DNA from: Lysobacterales bacterium
Lineage (GTDB): Bacteria; Pseudomonadota; Gammaproteobacteria; Xanthomonadales; Xanthomonadaceae
Assembly: GCA_020442465.1 (NCBI GenBank)
Contig: JAGRJY010000053.1
Location: forward strand, 1 to 64,000
Length of the DNA: 64,000 nucleotides
Direction of reading: 5' to 3'
Under the pieces are notes generated by a model. That model was not told where the DNA came from, did not search any database, and was given only the letters and a program-made list of their open reading frames with translations. The position numbers were made by a program, and so were the translations under genes. Below, one piece after another: positions 21,201 to 28,729 of this stretch (positions are counted from its first letter, which is position 1; each line of letters begins with the position of its first letter).

Positions 21201-24200
21201 GCTATCTCGCTTCGGTTACGGACGAACTGGGCACGGTGCAGAGCGCCACGTTCGATGCACGCGGGCGACAGACCAGCGCCTCCGACGGCGCCGGTGCGCG
21301 GACGGATTACAACTACGACGCGCGCGACCGTCTGCTCCGCACCCGGCACCCGCGCACGTCCACCGACCCGAACGCACCGCGTGACGAGACCAGCATGGTC
21401 TACGACGACGTGCAGCGTCGGGTCACCCAGATCGACGAGCTGGGTCGCAGCACGCTCAACCGCTTCGACCCGATGGGCCGTACGGTGGAGGTGCGCAACG
21501 CACAGGGTCGCTCGCGCGCGATGTCCTACGACTTCAACGGCAACCTGCTGTCCGAGAGCGACTTCCGCGGCAACCCGACCACGCACACCTACGATGGTGC
21601 CAATCGGCGCCTGAGCTCGCTGGCGCCGCTCGGTCGCCTGGCCGAGTACGCCTACGACGCGCTGGGCCACGTGCTCAGCGAAACCATGAGTGGGGATGGC
21701 GGCACGCCGCGCGTCAGCGAATACCGCTACGAAGACCCCAACTATCAGCGCACGCGCGTGACGCGGCGCAATCCCGGCGGCGACGACAGCGAGAGCGTCA
21801 CCGCCTACGACGAGAACGGCAATCCCATCCAGGTCACCGACCCGCGTGGCTTCGTCACCACTCGCAGTTTCGACGCGCGCGATCGGCTGGTCACCCAGTC
21901 CGAGCCGGAAGGGCGTACCACCACGCTGACCTACGACGGCGCCGACCGCAAGCTCAGCGAAACCCTCAGCGGGCCGGGTCTCGCCGCTGATCAGCTACGG
22001 CGCTGGAGCTACGACGGCCGCGGCCGCGAGCGCAGCCGCACCGATGCGACGGGCGGTGTCTGGCGCAGCAGCTACGATGCCGCCAGCAACGTGGCTTCGC
22101 GTACCGATCCGCGCGGCGGCGTGGTCAATCTGACTTACGACGCGCGCCATCGTCCGCTGACCGAGAACGGCCCGGTGCCCGATCGCGTCATGCAGTACGG
22201 CTACGACGCCGTCGGCAATCGCATCGATGAGCTGCACGCCGACGGACGGCACCTTCAGCACGACTACGACGTACTCAACCGTCGCGTCGCCAGTCGCGAT
22301 CTCGAGGGTGACTTTGCGCCGGCCGAGTTCGAACGCATCGGCTACGACGACGACGGTCACGTGCGCTCGCGTGTCGATGCCAACGGCTACCTCACCTCAG
22401 TCGACGTCGATGCGCTGGGTCGCACCACCGCCGAGCACCGTCCGCTTGGTCGCAACCTGGTGTGGACGTACACCATCCACGACGAGGTGCTCAGCGAAAC
22501 CGACGCCGAGCAGGCCACCACGACCCACGACTACGACGCACTGGGCCGGCGTACGCGCTCTACGGCGCCGTTCCCGTTCCTGTATCAGACCCTGTTCGCC
22601 TACGACCCGTCCGGCAATCTGCTCCGCCAGATGGATGCTCGCGGCGCCACGACGCATTTTGTTTACGACGGCCTGAATCGTCGCACCAGCCAGATCGACC
22701 CGCCCGTCGACGGCCCGGCCTACACGCAGTCCTGGTCCTACGACGCCGCGGGCAACGCGGTGACCCACACCGACCGCCGCGGTCTGGTCACCGAGTCGCG
22801 CTACGACGGCGAGAACCGTCTCGTCGAGCAGGTCCGCGAAGGCCTGCGCCGGTTCACCAACACCTACGATGCGTCGGGCAACTTGGCCACCGAGCGTGAT
22901 GCCAACGGCAACACCACCACACATCGCTACAACGCCGCCAACGAGCGCACGCAGACCGAGCGACCGGACGATGTCACCGAGTCGTGGACGTATTTCCCTT
23001 GGGGCGACGTCGCGTCGATGACCGATGCCGACGGCATCACCACGAGCTACGCCTACGATCTGCGCCACAGGCAGATCAGCGAAACCATGCCGCACCCCGA
23101 TGGCACGTCGATCATCACGCACGCCTACGACGGCCAGGGCAACCGTGTCGAAACCGTGCGGCCGCAGGGTGCCGCCTATCGCTGGCAGTTTGCGTACGAC
23201 CAGGCCCATCTGCTGGTCGGCGTCGTCAGCCCCGAGGGGCACGCGACGACCTACGCCTACGACCTGGCCGATCGCCGCACCTCGATCCGCGATGCCGATG
23301 CGCGCACCACCGCAACGAGCTACGACGCGCTGGGTCGCATCACCCGCATCGACTACGCCGACGGCAGCTTCGAGACGGTCGATGCCTACGACGCCAACGG
23401 CAATCTCACCGAGCGCCGCGACGCCAATGGCACGCGCATCGACAGCAGCTTCGACGCCCTCAACCGGCTGATCCGGCGAACCTACAGCGGCCCGGCCCAG
23501 GCCGAGGACATCGTCGAAGAACGCTGGACCTACGACGGCAACGCGAACCTCGTCCGCATCGAGCAGCAGGCGCAAAGCGGCTCGACATACGCCACCACCC
23601 GCAGCTGGGATGTGCAAGAGCGCCTGAGCCAGGACAACAACCGTCACGGCCAGCAGACCACCCACACCTACGACGCCCAGGGCAACCGCACCCGTCGGCT
23701 CGATGACGAAGGTGCCACCGCCCAGCAGTTCGACCGCCTGCATCGCCTGCGCGCCGTGCAGCCGGCCGGCGAAGGCGCGATCGCGCTGACCTATACCGAC
23801 GCCGGACGCATCGCGAGTCAGACGTATCCCAACGGCGCCACCACCGAGCATCAGTACGACAGTGCCGGCCGTGTCGCGACGATCACCCATCGGCAGAGCG
23901 GGGTGGTGGTGCAGACCCTGCAGTACACCTACGACCGCAACGGCAACCGCTCCGAAGAATTTGAGACCGGCGCCGAAGGCAGCCGGCGCACTCAGTACCA
24001 GTACGATCGCGACGACCGGCTCACCGGCAGCACCCTGACCGCCGAAGACGGCAGCGTCACCCAGACCGACTACACGCTCGATGCGGTCGGCAACCGAATG
24101 AGTGAAGTCGTGACCGCGGCCGGCACGCCGGTCGCCAACAAGACCTTTGCCTACAACGCCCGCCACCAGCTCGACCAGGTCGCCGACAGCGTCACGTCGG

Positions 24201-25843
24201 AGGTCACCGACTACACCTACGACGACAATGGCTTCACCACCAGCGCGTCCACCAACGGACAGCTGACCAGCTTCCGGCCCAACCTGCAGGACCGCCTCGC
24301 CACCCTCACCACGCCCACCGGCCCGCCGGTCGACTATGCCTACGACGTCGACGGTCTGCGTGTGGAGAAGCGCACGTCGTCTGAAGCGGTTCGTTTTGGG
24401 TATGACGGAAGCCACCTCAGGCGTGAGACCAATGTCACCAACAATCTGCTGGCGAGCTACGACTGGCTGGGGCAGCGGGTGTTGCGGGCAAGGCGCTCAG
24501 GCAGCACCGCCTATGCGCAGCATGATGCGTTGCGGTCACCGATTCGCTGGACGAGGGCGGATGGCGGAGAGCAGGCGCGGGCGCGGTTTGATGCTTGGGG
24601 GGTGCTGCTGAATGAATCGGGGGATCTGCCGGCGGTAAGGTTTACGGGGTATTACGCGGATGCCGAAAGCGGCGACTACTACGCGCAGCAGAGGTATTAC
24701 CGGCAGGGGGTTGGGAGGTTCAATCGCATCGACCCGTGGCAGGGCGACACCCTTAACCCGATCACGCTGAACAAGTATTTGTATGCGAACGGAAACCCGC
24801 TTACCTTCACTGACGGTACCGGTTTGGCGTCAGAGTCTCAGTACACGGAAGGTACGACCCAGGCACTCAAGGCTTGGGAGCTGGGTAACAGGACTAAGCT
24901 CGGCCAGCTCGGAGAAATTCGACTTAAATGGATGCTCGAGAAGTCAGGTCAAGTCGTGGTTAAGGGTCCGATCAATAGTCCGGGACAACACAATGCGGAC
25001 ATCGTGGCATTCGATCCAGAGACGCAGAAGATTTCGTTCTTCGACAACAAGATTCAGTCTGGAAAGAAGACCGTCAGTTGGTCTGAGTCTATTGCAAGTG
25101 ATACCGGTCGAGAGAAGTCAATTGCTCAGGCACTTGGCATGGTAGACAACCTGGAGATCGACGCTTCTCTAAAGATGCAGATTAAGGATGCCCTCAGAGA
25201 CGTGAGCCTTGATCATGCAAAGGCAAATTGGCTGATCGCGAATGCCAATGACCAACAGTCCGGTGTGCAGAACATGGCAGAGTGGGTAAGCAAGAGGTTG
25301 GCGGATCGTGGGGTTCTGATGGCTGATATCAAGGATGACATTCGTGTCCGATCTCGCGAGGATTCGGTTCGCACTAGGCACCGGAACGCAGCCCTTAGAA
25401 AAGGGATGAGAAGAGTTGGTGGGGCATTGCCGGTGGTGGGCGTGGCGATAGATATCGCGACCATGAAAGAAGCATATGCGGAGGACATCGCTCATCAGGA
25501 GTTCATGTCGGAACTGGGGGGGGAATCTGCGTTCCCATGGCAATCTAGTCAGAGAGCAGCTGCTGTTCTTGCAGCAGAGGAAGGTGGGGGATGGAGCGGT
25601 GCTTCAGTTGGGGGGGCGGCTGGCGTGTACTGCGGGCCCGGTGCGTGGGTATGCGTGCCCGGTGGCGCGATTCTGGGAGGGCTAGTCGGCGCAATCGGCG
25701 GAGGAGAGCTCTCCGGTTGGATTCATGATCTCTCGACACGTCTATCCGATTCAGAAATTGAAGCCCTCCAACTTCGAGCTCAAGAGAGCGTTGCGAGGGC
25801 TTCGGCTGCGGAAACGATCAAGGAAGCGGACAGTGGGATGTAG
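15230..25843 (+). CDS. Secreted RHS/YD-repeat polymorphic toxin with transglutaminase-like N-terminal region and nuclease-like C-terminal tip
   Basis: The chosen ATG at 15230 overlaps the previous stop (ATGA), has GGAGG shortly upstream and gives a good Sec signal peptide ending near residue 32; the product is 3,537 residues. Next come a transglutaminase-like domain (about 243-400), a Big-1/invasin-type Ig domain (about 857-950), an RHS N-terminal region (about 1504-1588, DUF6531-like), then a long array of YD repeats. The core closes at 3168-3199 with DPWQ...DGTGL, the usual boundary before a variable toxin. The tip (3200-3537) shows E3229, D3257 and D3272-N-K3274, spaced like a PD-(D/E)xK nuclease site, followed by a glycine-rich hydrophobic stretch. 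GC falls to about 47% in the tip (rows 25021-25140) against about 68% in a sampled YD-repeat row. No PAAR or VgrG gene is nearby, so the export route beyond Sec is unknown. Nuclease activity is inferred. Confidence 0.88.
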   Translation: MSVARAITQTAYWLRRLSLLSLAAFAGVAAAEVPANPGAEPLLELLLRGERAGALVATLQDGETKRAVERATPSVSGALDRAASVARALRDELDAPQPDQARVQSLLGQLQAVDLLVQNEFDSLASGSKFRGASIPPERIELARQRWQRSLDAMRSELSLALAAEASARSAALRATAKRLDALIERTPQPVFGGGLPLQRPRLVPRLPLGEPFIAPSYASGGVEVDPLPEDLLDADEATATPAIRAKAQSLGYDHVAIFDFVRSQVRMQWYAGAQKSADETLRTLAGNDIDQASLLIALLRASSAPARYVRGVVELPAAHLAEQIGVSELRVGAALAGAGVAHQPIVSQGQVAGYRVEHTWVTAFVPYGNYRGSHADTSERSWIPLMPALKAARFAPAQPVLDPAALSVPLWIESYLQQGTDTLPWSALRTELAVRLAQRNPPVELSDLLAVHRPDAEPLELLPASAPYEVTATVYESARLFGDDRQRLQLVLRNGAEASAAIALEAEWPISELANRRVGIGYTPATVEDQHLANAYGGLDQVPAYLIRVRPTVWIGGLPAQAGEGIAEPGSVQRLELRVVGPAGEVDAVQYLRAGALAGLAIDPQGDLPGVDPVADAPISEPRASRLLSGLARTYLAGWDAAAQDSAATLGVSVLRPLPALTLALAQYRFDEVFGLAQAMQFEGVALDALLHPIEPITHRGNSDDEADWLDAMALHGSALEAEVFASEWGVDATSADGLLRRAVQQSVPWIELSFGDDAAAPLAAHDVAVREHVQGWLDRGMDVTIPRDPLAIDAWTGSGWRVRNPATAETGWFLSGRYAGGATTILPSAWYIQDIAEAFRNPYGAEPNENPLAGVLVQLDASAQQQRGVAGELLPQSLIAYVTDEIGRPVKNAVVTFVVEQGTGQLEAEGSSGLTVTARTDARGVARAQFRSPEHMQGTGIWVQETDQTHPQWMAANAIGLSVATAGGPLYPERPYIAYTRPAAPAEVRLTQHNNHIRLVPGLGTREIRVAVVDAYDNEISNAEVALDASDDFSGLQCQAPGLGQAPPSVLFELGDVCPVDRPHDAGCGQPSLTVLTRFGGTRVHLAAAPVLSASITVHAETATGEGGSGSNETSVVFTTMQRGSGDQPGEPCEPVDWFGLVQWYYPHWGDEAVALAVNNGTGFFEITPESMEAAAPGTRFPLSRKVALAQGNDQGVINWSGLQAPAIESISLQGATAQLDGGVAGGAQYSMTAGDAPARVTGEIIVLPPGQPRWFVDVPTAAVLEVEPSIVLPERIQLTPLGLTSHPIALGASWNPSDYLSRSALVELLADDTARTSCTVALSRSPAGCEFPRSLSLPQGPTYTLRTTLNPGTPFELQSEPIPAPIQRGLIGGIVADDGETPLSELTILGSAPKKIEVDYVEDPINAYRCDSVTRFAFVVGQDAEVDLTILNLDSDRQVSGVAMPVVQGQQLSEGVHAASLSSADLAEGAYLYELRMRAADGAEDVLRGDLNVGRIGQGSLPLAHAFVKGVDLHDGGAVISVEDAAIDGRGPGLRFTRTYASHQGDQETLLGRGWSSSLDSHIEGDRCGQRTVTGSVGQGQRFRPVGANADGDFVFAPMHGYHGSLLRRASGGYDFYSKDGTRHHFDGLGTRLQFIEDPNGNRVDYTYSFVGNQYAVSRISDAAGRSLQFIYKDVVLSETTIAGAPFVDTKKLLAEVVGPLGLRICYGYDADANLASVQRLASGTCPSVDPNQSPPVLATDDRYAYENFGYGTVIPSQGDPRLIRLGWRLTEATNALSQDVRAYELQEHRVKLGGSGDFPDDYPQIRAVGITEPDGGETHFTYLGVRYAEAGSTIVRDARGFDTTYELNGYGAAEVVTDPAGTTRTTWDFTALQPASVTDALGTVTSYQYDEHGNKTSEQVVHAHGTLQRSWSYFAPSVFDVPIKHRVRTFTDARGIDTDYSWDARGNALGMTRGTITETYQVNDAGDRVLRTDGNEFDTHYSYDGFGYLASVTDELGTVQSATFDARGRQTSASDGAGARTDYNYDARDRLLRTRHPRTSTDPNAPRDETSMVYDDVQRRVTQIDELGRSTLNRFDPMGRTVEVRNAQGRSRAMSYDFNGNLLSESDFRGNPTTHTYDGANRRLSSLAPLGRLAEYAYDALGHVLSETMSGDGGTPRVSEYRYEDPNYQRTRVTRRNPGGDDSESVTAYDENGNPIQVTDPRGFVTTRSFDARDRLVTQSEPEGRTTTLTYDGADRKLSETLSGPGLAADQLRRWSYDGRGRERSRTDATGGVWRSSYDAASNVASRTDPRGGVVNLTYDARHRPLTENGPVPDRVMQYGYDAVGNRIDELHADGRHLQHDYDVLNRRVASRDLEGDFAPAEFERIGYDDDGHVRSRVDANGYLTSVDVDALGRTTAEHRPLGRNLVWTYTIHDEVLSETDAEQATTTHDYDALGRRTRSTAPFPFLYQTLFAYDPSGNLLRQMDARGATTHFVYDGLNRRTSQIDPPVDGPAYTQSWSYDAAGNAVTHTDRRGLVTESRYDGENRLVEQVREGLRRFTNTYDASGNLATERDANGNTTTHRYNAANERTQTERPDDVTESWTYFPWGDVASMTDADGITTSYAYDLRHRQISETMPHPDGTSIITHAYDGQGNRVETVRPQGAAYRWQFAYDQAHLLVGVVSPEGHATTYAYDLADRRTSIRDADARTTATSYDALGRITRIDYADGSFETVDAYDANGNLTERRDANGTRIDSSFDALNRLIRRTYSGPAQAEDIVEERWTYDGNANLVRIEQQAQSGSTYATTRSWDVQERLSQDNNRHGQQTTHTYDAQGNRTRRLDDEGATAQQFDRLHRLRAVQPAGEGAIALTYTDAGRIASQTYPNGATTEHQYDSAGRVATITHRQSGVVVQTLQYTYDRNGNRSEEFETGAEGSRRTQYQYDRDDRLTGSTLTAEDGSVTQTDYTLDAVGNRMSEVVTAAGTPVANKTFAYNARHQLDQVADSVTSEVTDYTYDDNGFTTSASTNGQLTSFRPNLQDRLATLTTPTGPPVDYAYDVDGLRVEKRTSSEAVRFGYDGSHLRRETNVTNNLLASYDWLGQRVLRARRSGSTAYAQHDALRSPIRWTRADGGEQARARFDAWGVLLNESGDLPAVRFTGYYADAESGDYYAQQRYYRQGVGRFNRIDPWQGDTLNPITLNKYLYANGNPLTFTDGTGLASESQYTEGTTQALKAWELGNRTKLGQLGEIRLKWMLEKSGQVVVKGPINSPGQHNADIVAFDPETQKISFFDNKIQSGKKTVSWSESIASDTGREKSIAQALGMVDNLEIDASLKMQIKDALRDVSLDHAKANWLIANANDQQSGVQNMAEWVSKRLADRGVLMADIKDDIRVRSREDSVRTRHRNAALRKGMRRVGGALPVVGVAIDIATMKEAYAEDIAHQEFMSELGGESAFPWQSSQRAAAVLAAEEGGGWSGASVGGAAGVYCGPGAWVCVPGGAILGGLVGAIGGGELSGWIHDLSTRLSDSEIEALQLRAQESVARASAAETIKEADSGM

Positions 25844-26714
25844 TTTTCGAATTGATCATGGACGAGGTTGGTCGGCGCTGGCCGAGAAGCGTGAGTCTCG
25901 ATTGCACAGGCTTACTGAGAACAGAGGTGAGTACTTAAGTGAGGAACGCTGGCGACATGCGATTGATCGGGGGCATGCTTCGGTGATGTTCGTCGAAGCG
26001 GTGGACTGGCTTTTCCAGATCGCTTCGGTTCGCCCTTTGGCAAGTCTGAGCGAGGAATGCGAATTCCTAGCCTCTTATCGACCTCGGAGCAAACCGAGTC
26101 TTCCCCCTGATAGTGGACCAAAGTGGCTCAACCTACTGGAGTTCACAATGGCCGAGGCTGCGCTGGAATGGCACCGCTTTGGCACGATGCCTTTAGGCGC
26201 GCTAGAGGCGTTCGGGGGACACTTTGAGCAACTGCTCCAATGGCACGGGGCTTCTGGGCGATCGACTGCCGAGTTCGTGAGGGACTCGGGAAGAGATTCG
26301 GCGGCGCTCATCTTTGATCGCAAGTTCGTCGCAATGGCAGTCCTTCAAAAATGGAGTTGGATTCTTTCCAACTTTTCTCCTGGATTTGACGAGACCGTCA
26401 CTCGGAGGCCGAAAGATGGTCACAACACACTCATCATCTTTGCGTATCAGTTGGCACAGCACTGTGCACTCAAGGGCTGTACTCTGGCTGAAAGTAAGGA
26501 CGTCTTGAGTGCGCTCACGTCTTGCTGCGAGTCCTGGACCAAATCGTTCCTCCGCGGACAGCCGTGGGATAGAGCTAGCTACTACGCGTATTTCTGCGTG
26601 GCCGCCTATGAAAGAGCGTGCCGGCAACACGCCCCCACGGTTTCTGATGTGGCTGCGGCGCTCTTGGGTTCCGCGAACCCGGGGTCAGTTGTGGAACCGC
26701 AGCATCATGGCTAA
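25833..26714 (+). CDS. Candidate immunity protein for the RHS toxin tip
   Basis: I chose the GTG at 25833, which lies 11 bases inside the end of the RHS gene and has AAGGAAG about five bases upstream; this gives 293 residues. A longer in-frame ATG at 25725 would sit deep inside the toxin gene and has no clear ribosome binding site. The predicted protein has no signal peptide or membrane segment and looks mainly helical (for example the stretches near VMFVEAVDWLFQIA and FVAMAVLQKWSWIL). Position, overlap with the toxin stop and shared low GC (about 55% in the row at 26101) are typical of cognate immunity genes. The fold might be Imm49-like, but I cannot establish the family. Function is inferred from context. 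Confidence 0.65.
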   Translation: MGCSFRIDHGRGWSALAEKRESRLHRLTENRGEYLSEERWRHAIDRGHASVMFVEAVDWLFQIASVRPLASLSEECEFLASYRPRSKPSLPPDSGPKWLNLLEFTMAEAALEWHRFGTMPLGALEAFGGHFEQLLQWHGASGRSTAEFVRDSGRDSAALIFDRKFVAMAVLQKWSWILSNFSPGFDETVTRRPKDGHNTLIIFAYQLAQHCALKGCTLAESKDVLSALTSCCESWTKSFLRGQPWDRASYYAYFCVAAYERACRQHAPTVSDVAAALLGSANPGSVVEPQHHG

Positions 26715-26741
26715 TAGCCCAAACCTGGACATCGGCAGGAC

Positions 26742-27003
26742 AAACCTGGACATCCACGATTCGGAATGGTTCTACGCCGCTCCGCACCATTTTCTGATGT
26801 CCCAGTCCGGCTGAGCGCGCGACCCTGTGCGTCATGTACGCACGTTCACAACTGATCAATCCGGCGGAGAAAAACTGGACATCCATCATTCGGAATAGTC
26901 CTACTTCTCCCCGCGCCGTCTTCTGATTTCCCCAGCCCGCCTGAGCGCACGATCCTTTGCGTCATGGGCTACGCACGATAACAACTGATCAATCCCGCAG
27001 TGG
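26742..27003 (+). repeat. Imperfect tandem repeat of about 130 bp: two copies of the 5' end of a RAYT transposase element
   Basis: Two units begin with CTGGACATCC at 26746 and 26875 and both run through a start codon (26834 and 26964) into the same transposase beginning. Unit 1 codes for MYARSQLINPA before meeting unit 2; unit 2 codes for MGYAR-stop-QLINPAV and continues into the transposase remnant. A further CCTGGACATC at about 26724 suggests another element edge. The layout fits one element inserted into, or duplicated behind, the start of another. The stretch carries no other gene between 26,715 and 26,963. Confidence 0.7.
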
Positions 27004-27280
27004 CGGGGACCTATCACTGCGTGTCCCGGTGCGTCCGTCGAGCGTTCCTCTGTGGCGAGGATGCGGCGAGCGGCCGCAACTTCGATCGTCGCAAGCAGTG
27101 GATCGAGGATCGGCTGCTCGCGTTGGCGGACGTGTTCTCGGCCTCGGTGTTGGCTTATGCGGTGATGAGCAATCACGCGCACGTGGTGGTGCACATGGAT
27201 CCGGCACTGGCTGCGTCGTGGAGCGATACCGAGGTGGCAGAACGTTGGGTACGGTTGTTCCCGGCGATGCGCTTTGGTGA
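26964..27280 (+). pseudogene. REP-associated tyrosine transposase (Y1_Tnp, IS200-like) remnant
   Basis: In one frame from the ATG at 26964 the sequence reads MGYAR, a TAA stop, then QLINPAVAGTYHCVSRCVRR and onward to NHAHVVVH, the HUH metal-binding motif of Y1 transposases. TYHCVSRCVRRAFLCG is typical of RAYT-type proteins of this order. The upstream repeat copy has TCA (Ser) where this copy has TAA, so codon 6 carries a nonsense change. Family similarity fades after about position 27275, before the catalytic tyrosine region, so the gene is also truncated at its 3' end. An internal GTG at 27000 could restart translation but would still give a truncated protein. Confidence 0.8.
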
Positions 27281-27489
27281 GGTCGATCCTCAGGGCGACG
27301 TCCCCCCAGTTTTGAGTAGCACAGAGACCCAGAGTCCATTCCCCAGCGCCACACCACCGGTCGTGCCGGATCTGTTCAGCGTTCTCCATCTGCATCGCTT
27401 GCTCTGTCGAACGTCGGCAAGCAGCGCCGATTCTGGCGGCGCCAGGCCCGTACTTCGCAGGCCGCCAGCCCCCAACCGGAGTAGGTCAC

Positions 27490-27879
27490 ATGACGCGAAA
27501 GATCGGAATCGTTCTGGTCGGCCTGATGGCCCTGCTGCAACTGGCCTATGCGTGCTTCGCGTTTCTCGACCCGGGCGGGTTCGCCACGCTGCGTGGCACG
27601 CAGTTGGTCGACTTCGGCGATGCCGATTGGGTGCGGGTGTACGCGTCGCGGACCTTGTTCGTGGCGCTGATCGTCGGCTATCTGCTGTACCGGCGGCAGT
27701 TTGGCTTGCTCGCCGCGGCGTCGCTGTTCGGTCTGGTCATGCCGGTCACCGACGCCTGGCTGGCCTACCAGGCGTCGGCGCCGACGGGGGTGATCGCCAA
27801 GCACGTCGCGACGGCGGTGTTCCTGTTCGTCACGTTCGGGGTGCTTCGCGCGGTTCAGTCTTCCAGCTCTGAACGCTGA
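27490..27879 (+). CDS. Small integral membrane protein (possibly DUF4267-like)
   Basis: The 129-residue product has four hydrophobic segments (about 5-25, 50-65, 70-90 and 100-120) and short polar loops, so it should sit in the inner membrane. The ATG at 27490 has GGAG about nine bases upstream. The pattern of a conserved Asp in the third helix (MPVTDAWLAY) recalls DUF4267-type proteins, but that assignment is tentative and no function is known. It stands alone, after the transposase remnant and before a short stretch of coding remnant. Confidence 0.6.
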   Translation: MTRKIGIVLVGLMALLQLAYACFAFLDPGGFATLRGTQLVDFGDADWVRVYASRTLFVALIVGYLLYRRQFGLLAAASLFGLVMPVTDAWLAYQASAPTGVIAKHVATAVFLFVTFGVLRAVQSSSSER

Positions 27880-28224
27880 GTGCGCAGGCAGCGGGTGGCT
27901 GCCAAGGCGCGGGTCTCCTGGTTGGATATTCCCGCGGACTCGACACCGATTCGGCTGCGACGCTGGCGAGTCTTTCCACGCCGGAACTCTGGCCGTTCAG
28001 CGACGTCGACCGCAACATTCCGGTCGGCCTCTCACTCGCATCTCTGGAAGCGCTGCGCCGGGACGGGCGCGGATACGACTGGGACGTCACCACATGCACC
28101 GAACATTCGCGATGGCGACCGACGGGATGACGCAGCTGTCGCATCCCGGCCGGCGGATCGGATGACGCGCGTCTTTCTGGGATGATGTTTCCCGCCCTTC
28201 GTACAGCACGAACAGGAACCACGC
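27873..28224 (+). other. Intergenic stretch with a possible coding remnant
   Basis: One frame stays open from 27873 to a TGA at 28130 and has a protein-like composition, including GLLVGYSRGLDTDS and ELWPFSDVDRNIPVGLSLAS. It has no ATG, GTG or TTG in a sensible place at its beginning and overlaps the end of the preceding membrane-protein gene. I read it as the tail of a decayed gene, not a functional one; the family is not recognised. From 28131 to 28224 I see nothing except the leader of the next gene. Confidence 0.3.
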
Positions 28225-28554
28225 ATGCACGCACTACGCGACACACTGAGCCGGCGACTGCGGGAACTCGGCGTAGAGGAGCGGGCGTGGCCCGGACGAG
28301 ACGACGGTTTCGCGTCGCTGCATTTTCGCGGCAAGGAGTTTGCCCACTTTCACCACTGGTCGGAGATCGACATCCGGCTGGGCAAGGATGTGATCAAGCG
28401 TGAGCGTCTGGTACGTGCCGCGCCATCGAAGGTGCACCCGGATCGCGCCAGCGGCTCGCCGTGGTTCGAGATCGCACTGAACAGTACAGCCGATGTGGAC
28501 GAAGCGCTTCGCTTGGTGAAGCTTGTGGTGGCGTCGATGGAACGCAAGGCGTAG
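28225..28554 (+). CDS. DUF5519 (luciferase-domain-related) family protein
   Basis: The 109-residue protein contains HFHHWSEIDIRLGKDVIKRE followed by a C-terminal stretch with a conserved tryptophan and a Ser/Thr-rich turn before ADVDEALRLVKLV. This is the layout of small DUF5519 proteins, sometimes annotated as luciferase-related, which carry a conserved H-x-H and a short helical end. There is no signal peptide, so it is probably cytoplasmic. No enzymatic role is established for the family. It stands alone, with the next gene convergent on the minus strand. Confidence 0.6.
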   Translation: MHALRDTLSRRLRELGVEERAWPGRDDGFASLHFRGKEFAHFHHWSEIDIRLGKDVIKRERLVRAAPSKVHPDRASGSPWFEIALNSTADVDEALRLVKLVVASMERKA

Positions 28555-28729
28555 CACTGCCCCGCGGCCTGAACCGTCGGCACCTGCAGCCGGCTCAGAC
28601 AGACGGCCTAGACAGTTCGCTCAACGCGGCGCGCCTGCCGGCCAGGCGCCCGCCCCGGAGCGCGGCTGACTCCATCGAGTCGAACAGGCTGGACGCGGGT
28701 CGAGCGGCCTTCGCTCAGTCGGTGCTTCG

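Noticed and set aside
22397..24415. 672-codon open frame on the minus strand inside the RHS gene
   Set aside because: It mirrors the YD-repeat region; GC-rich codon use leaves the opposite strand open, and its translation is low-complexity without family motifs.
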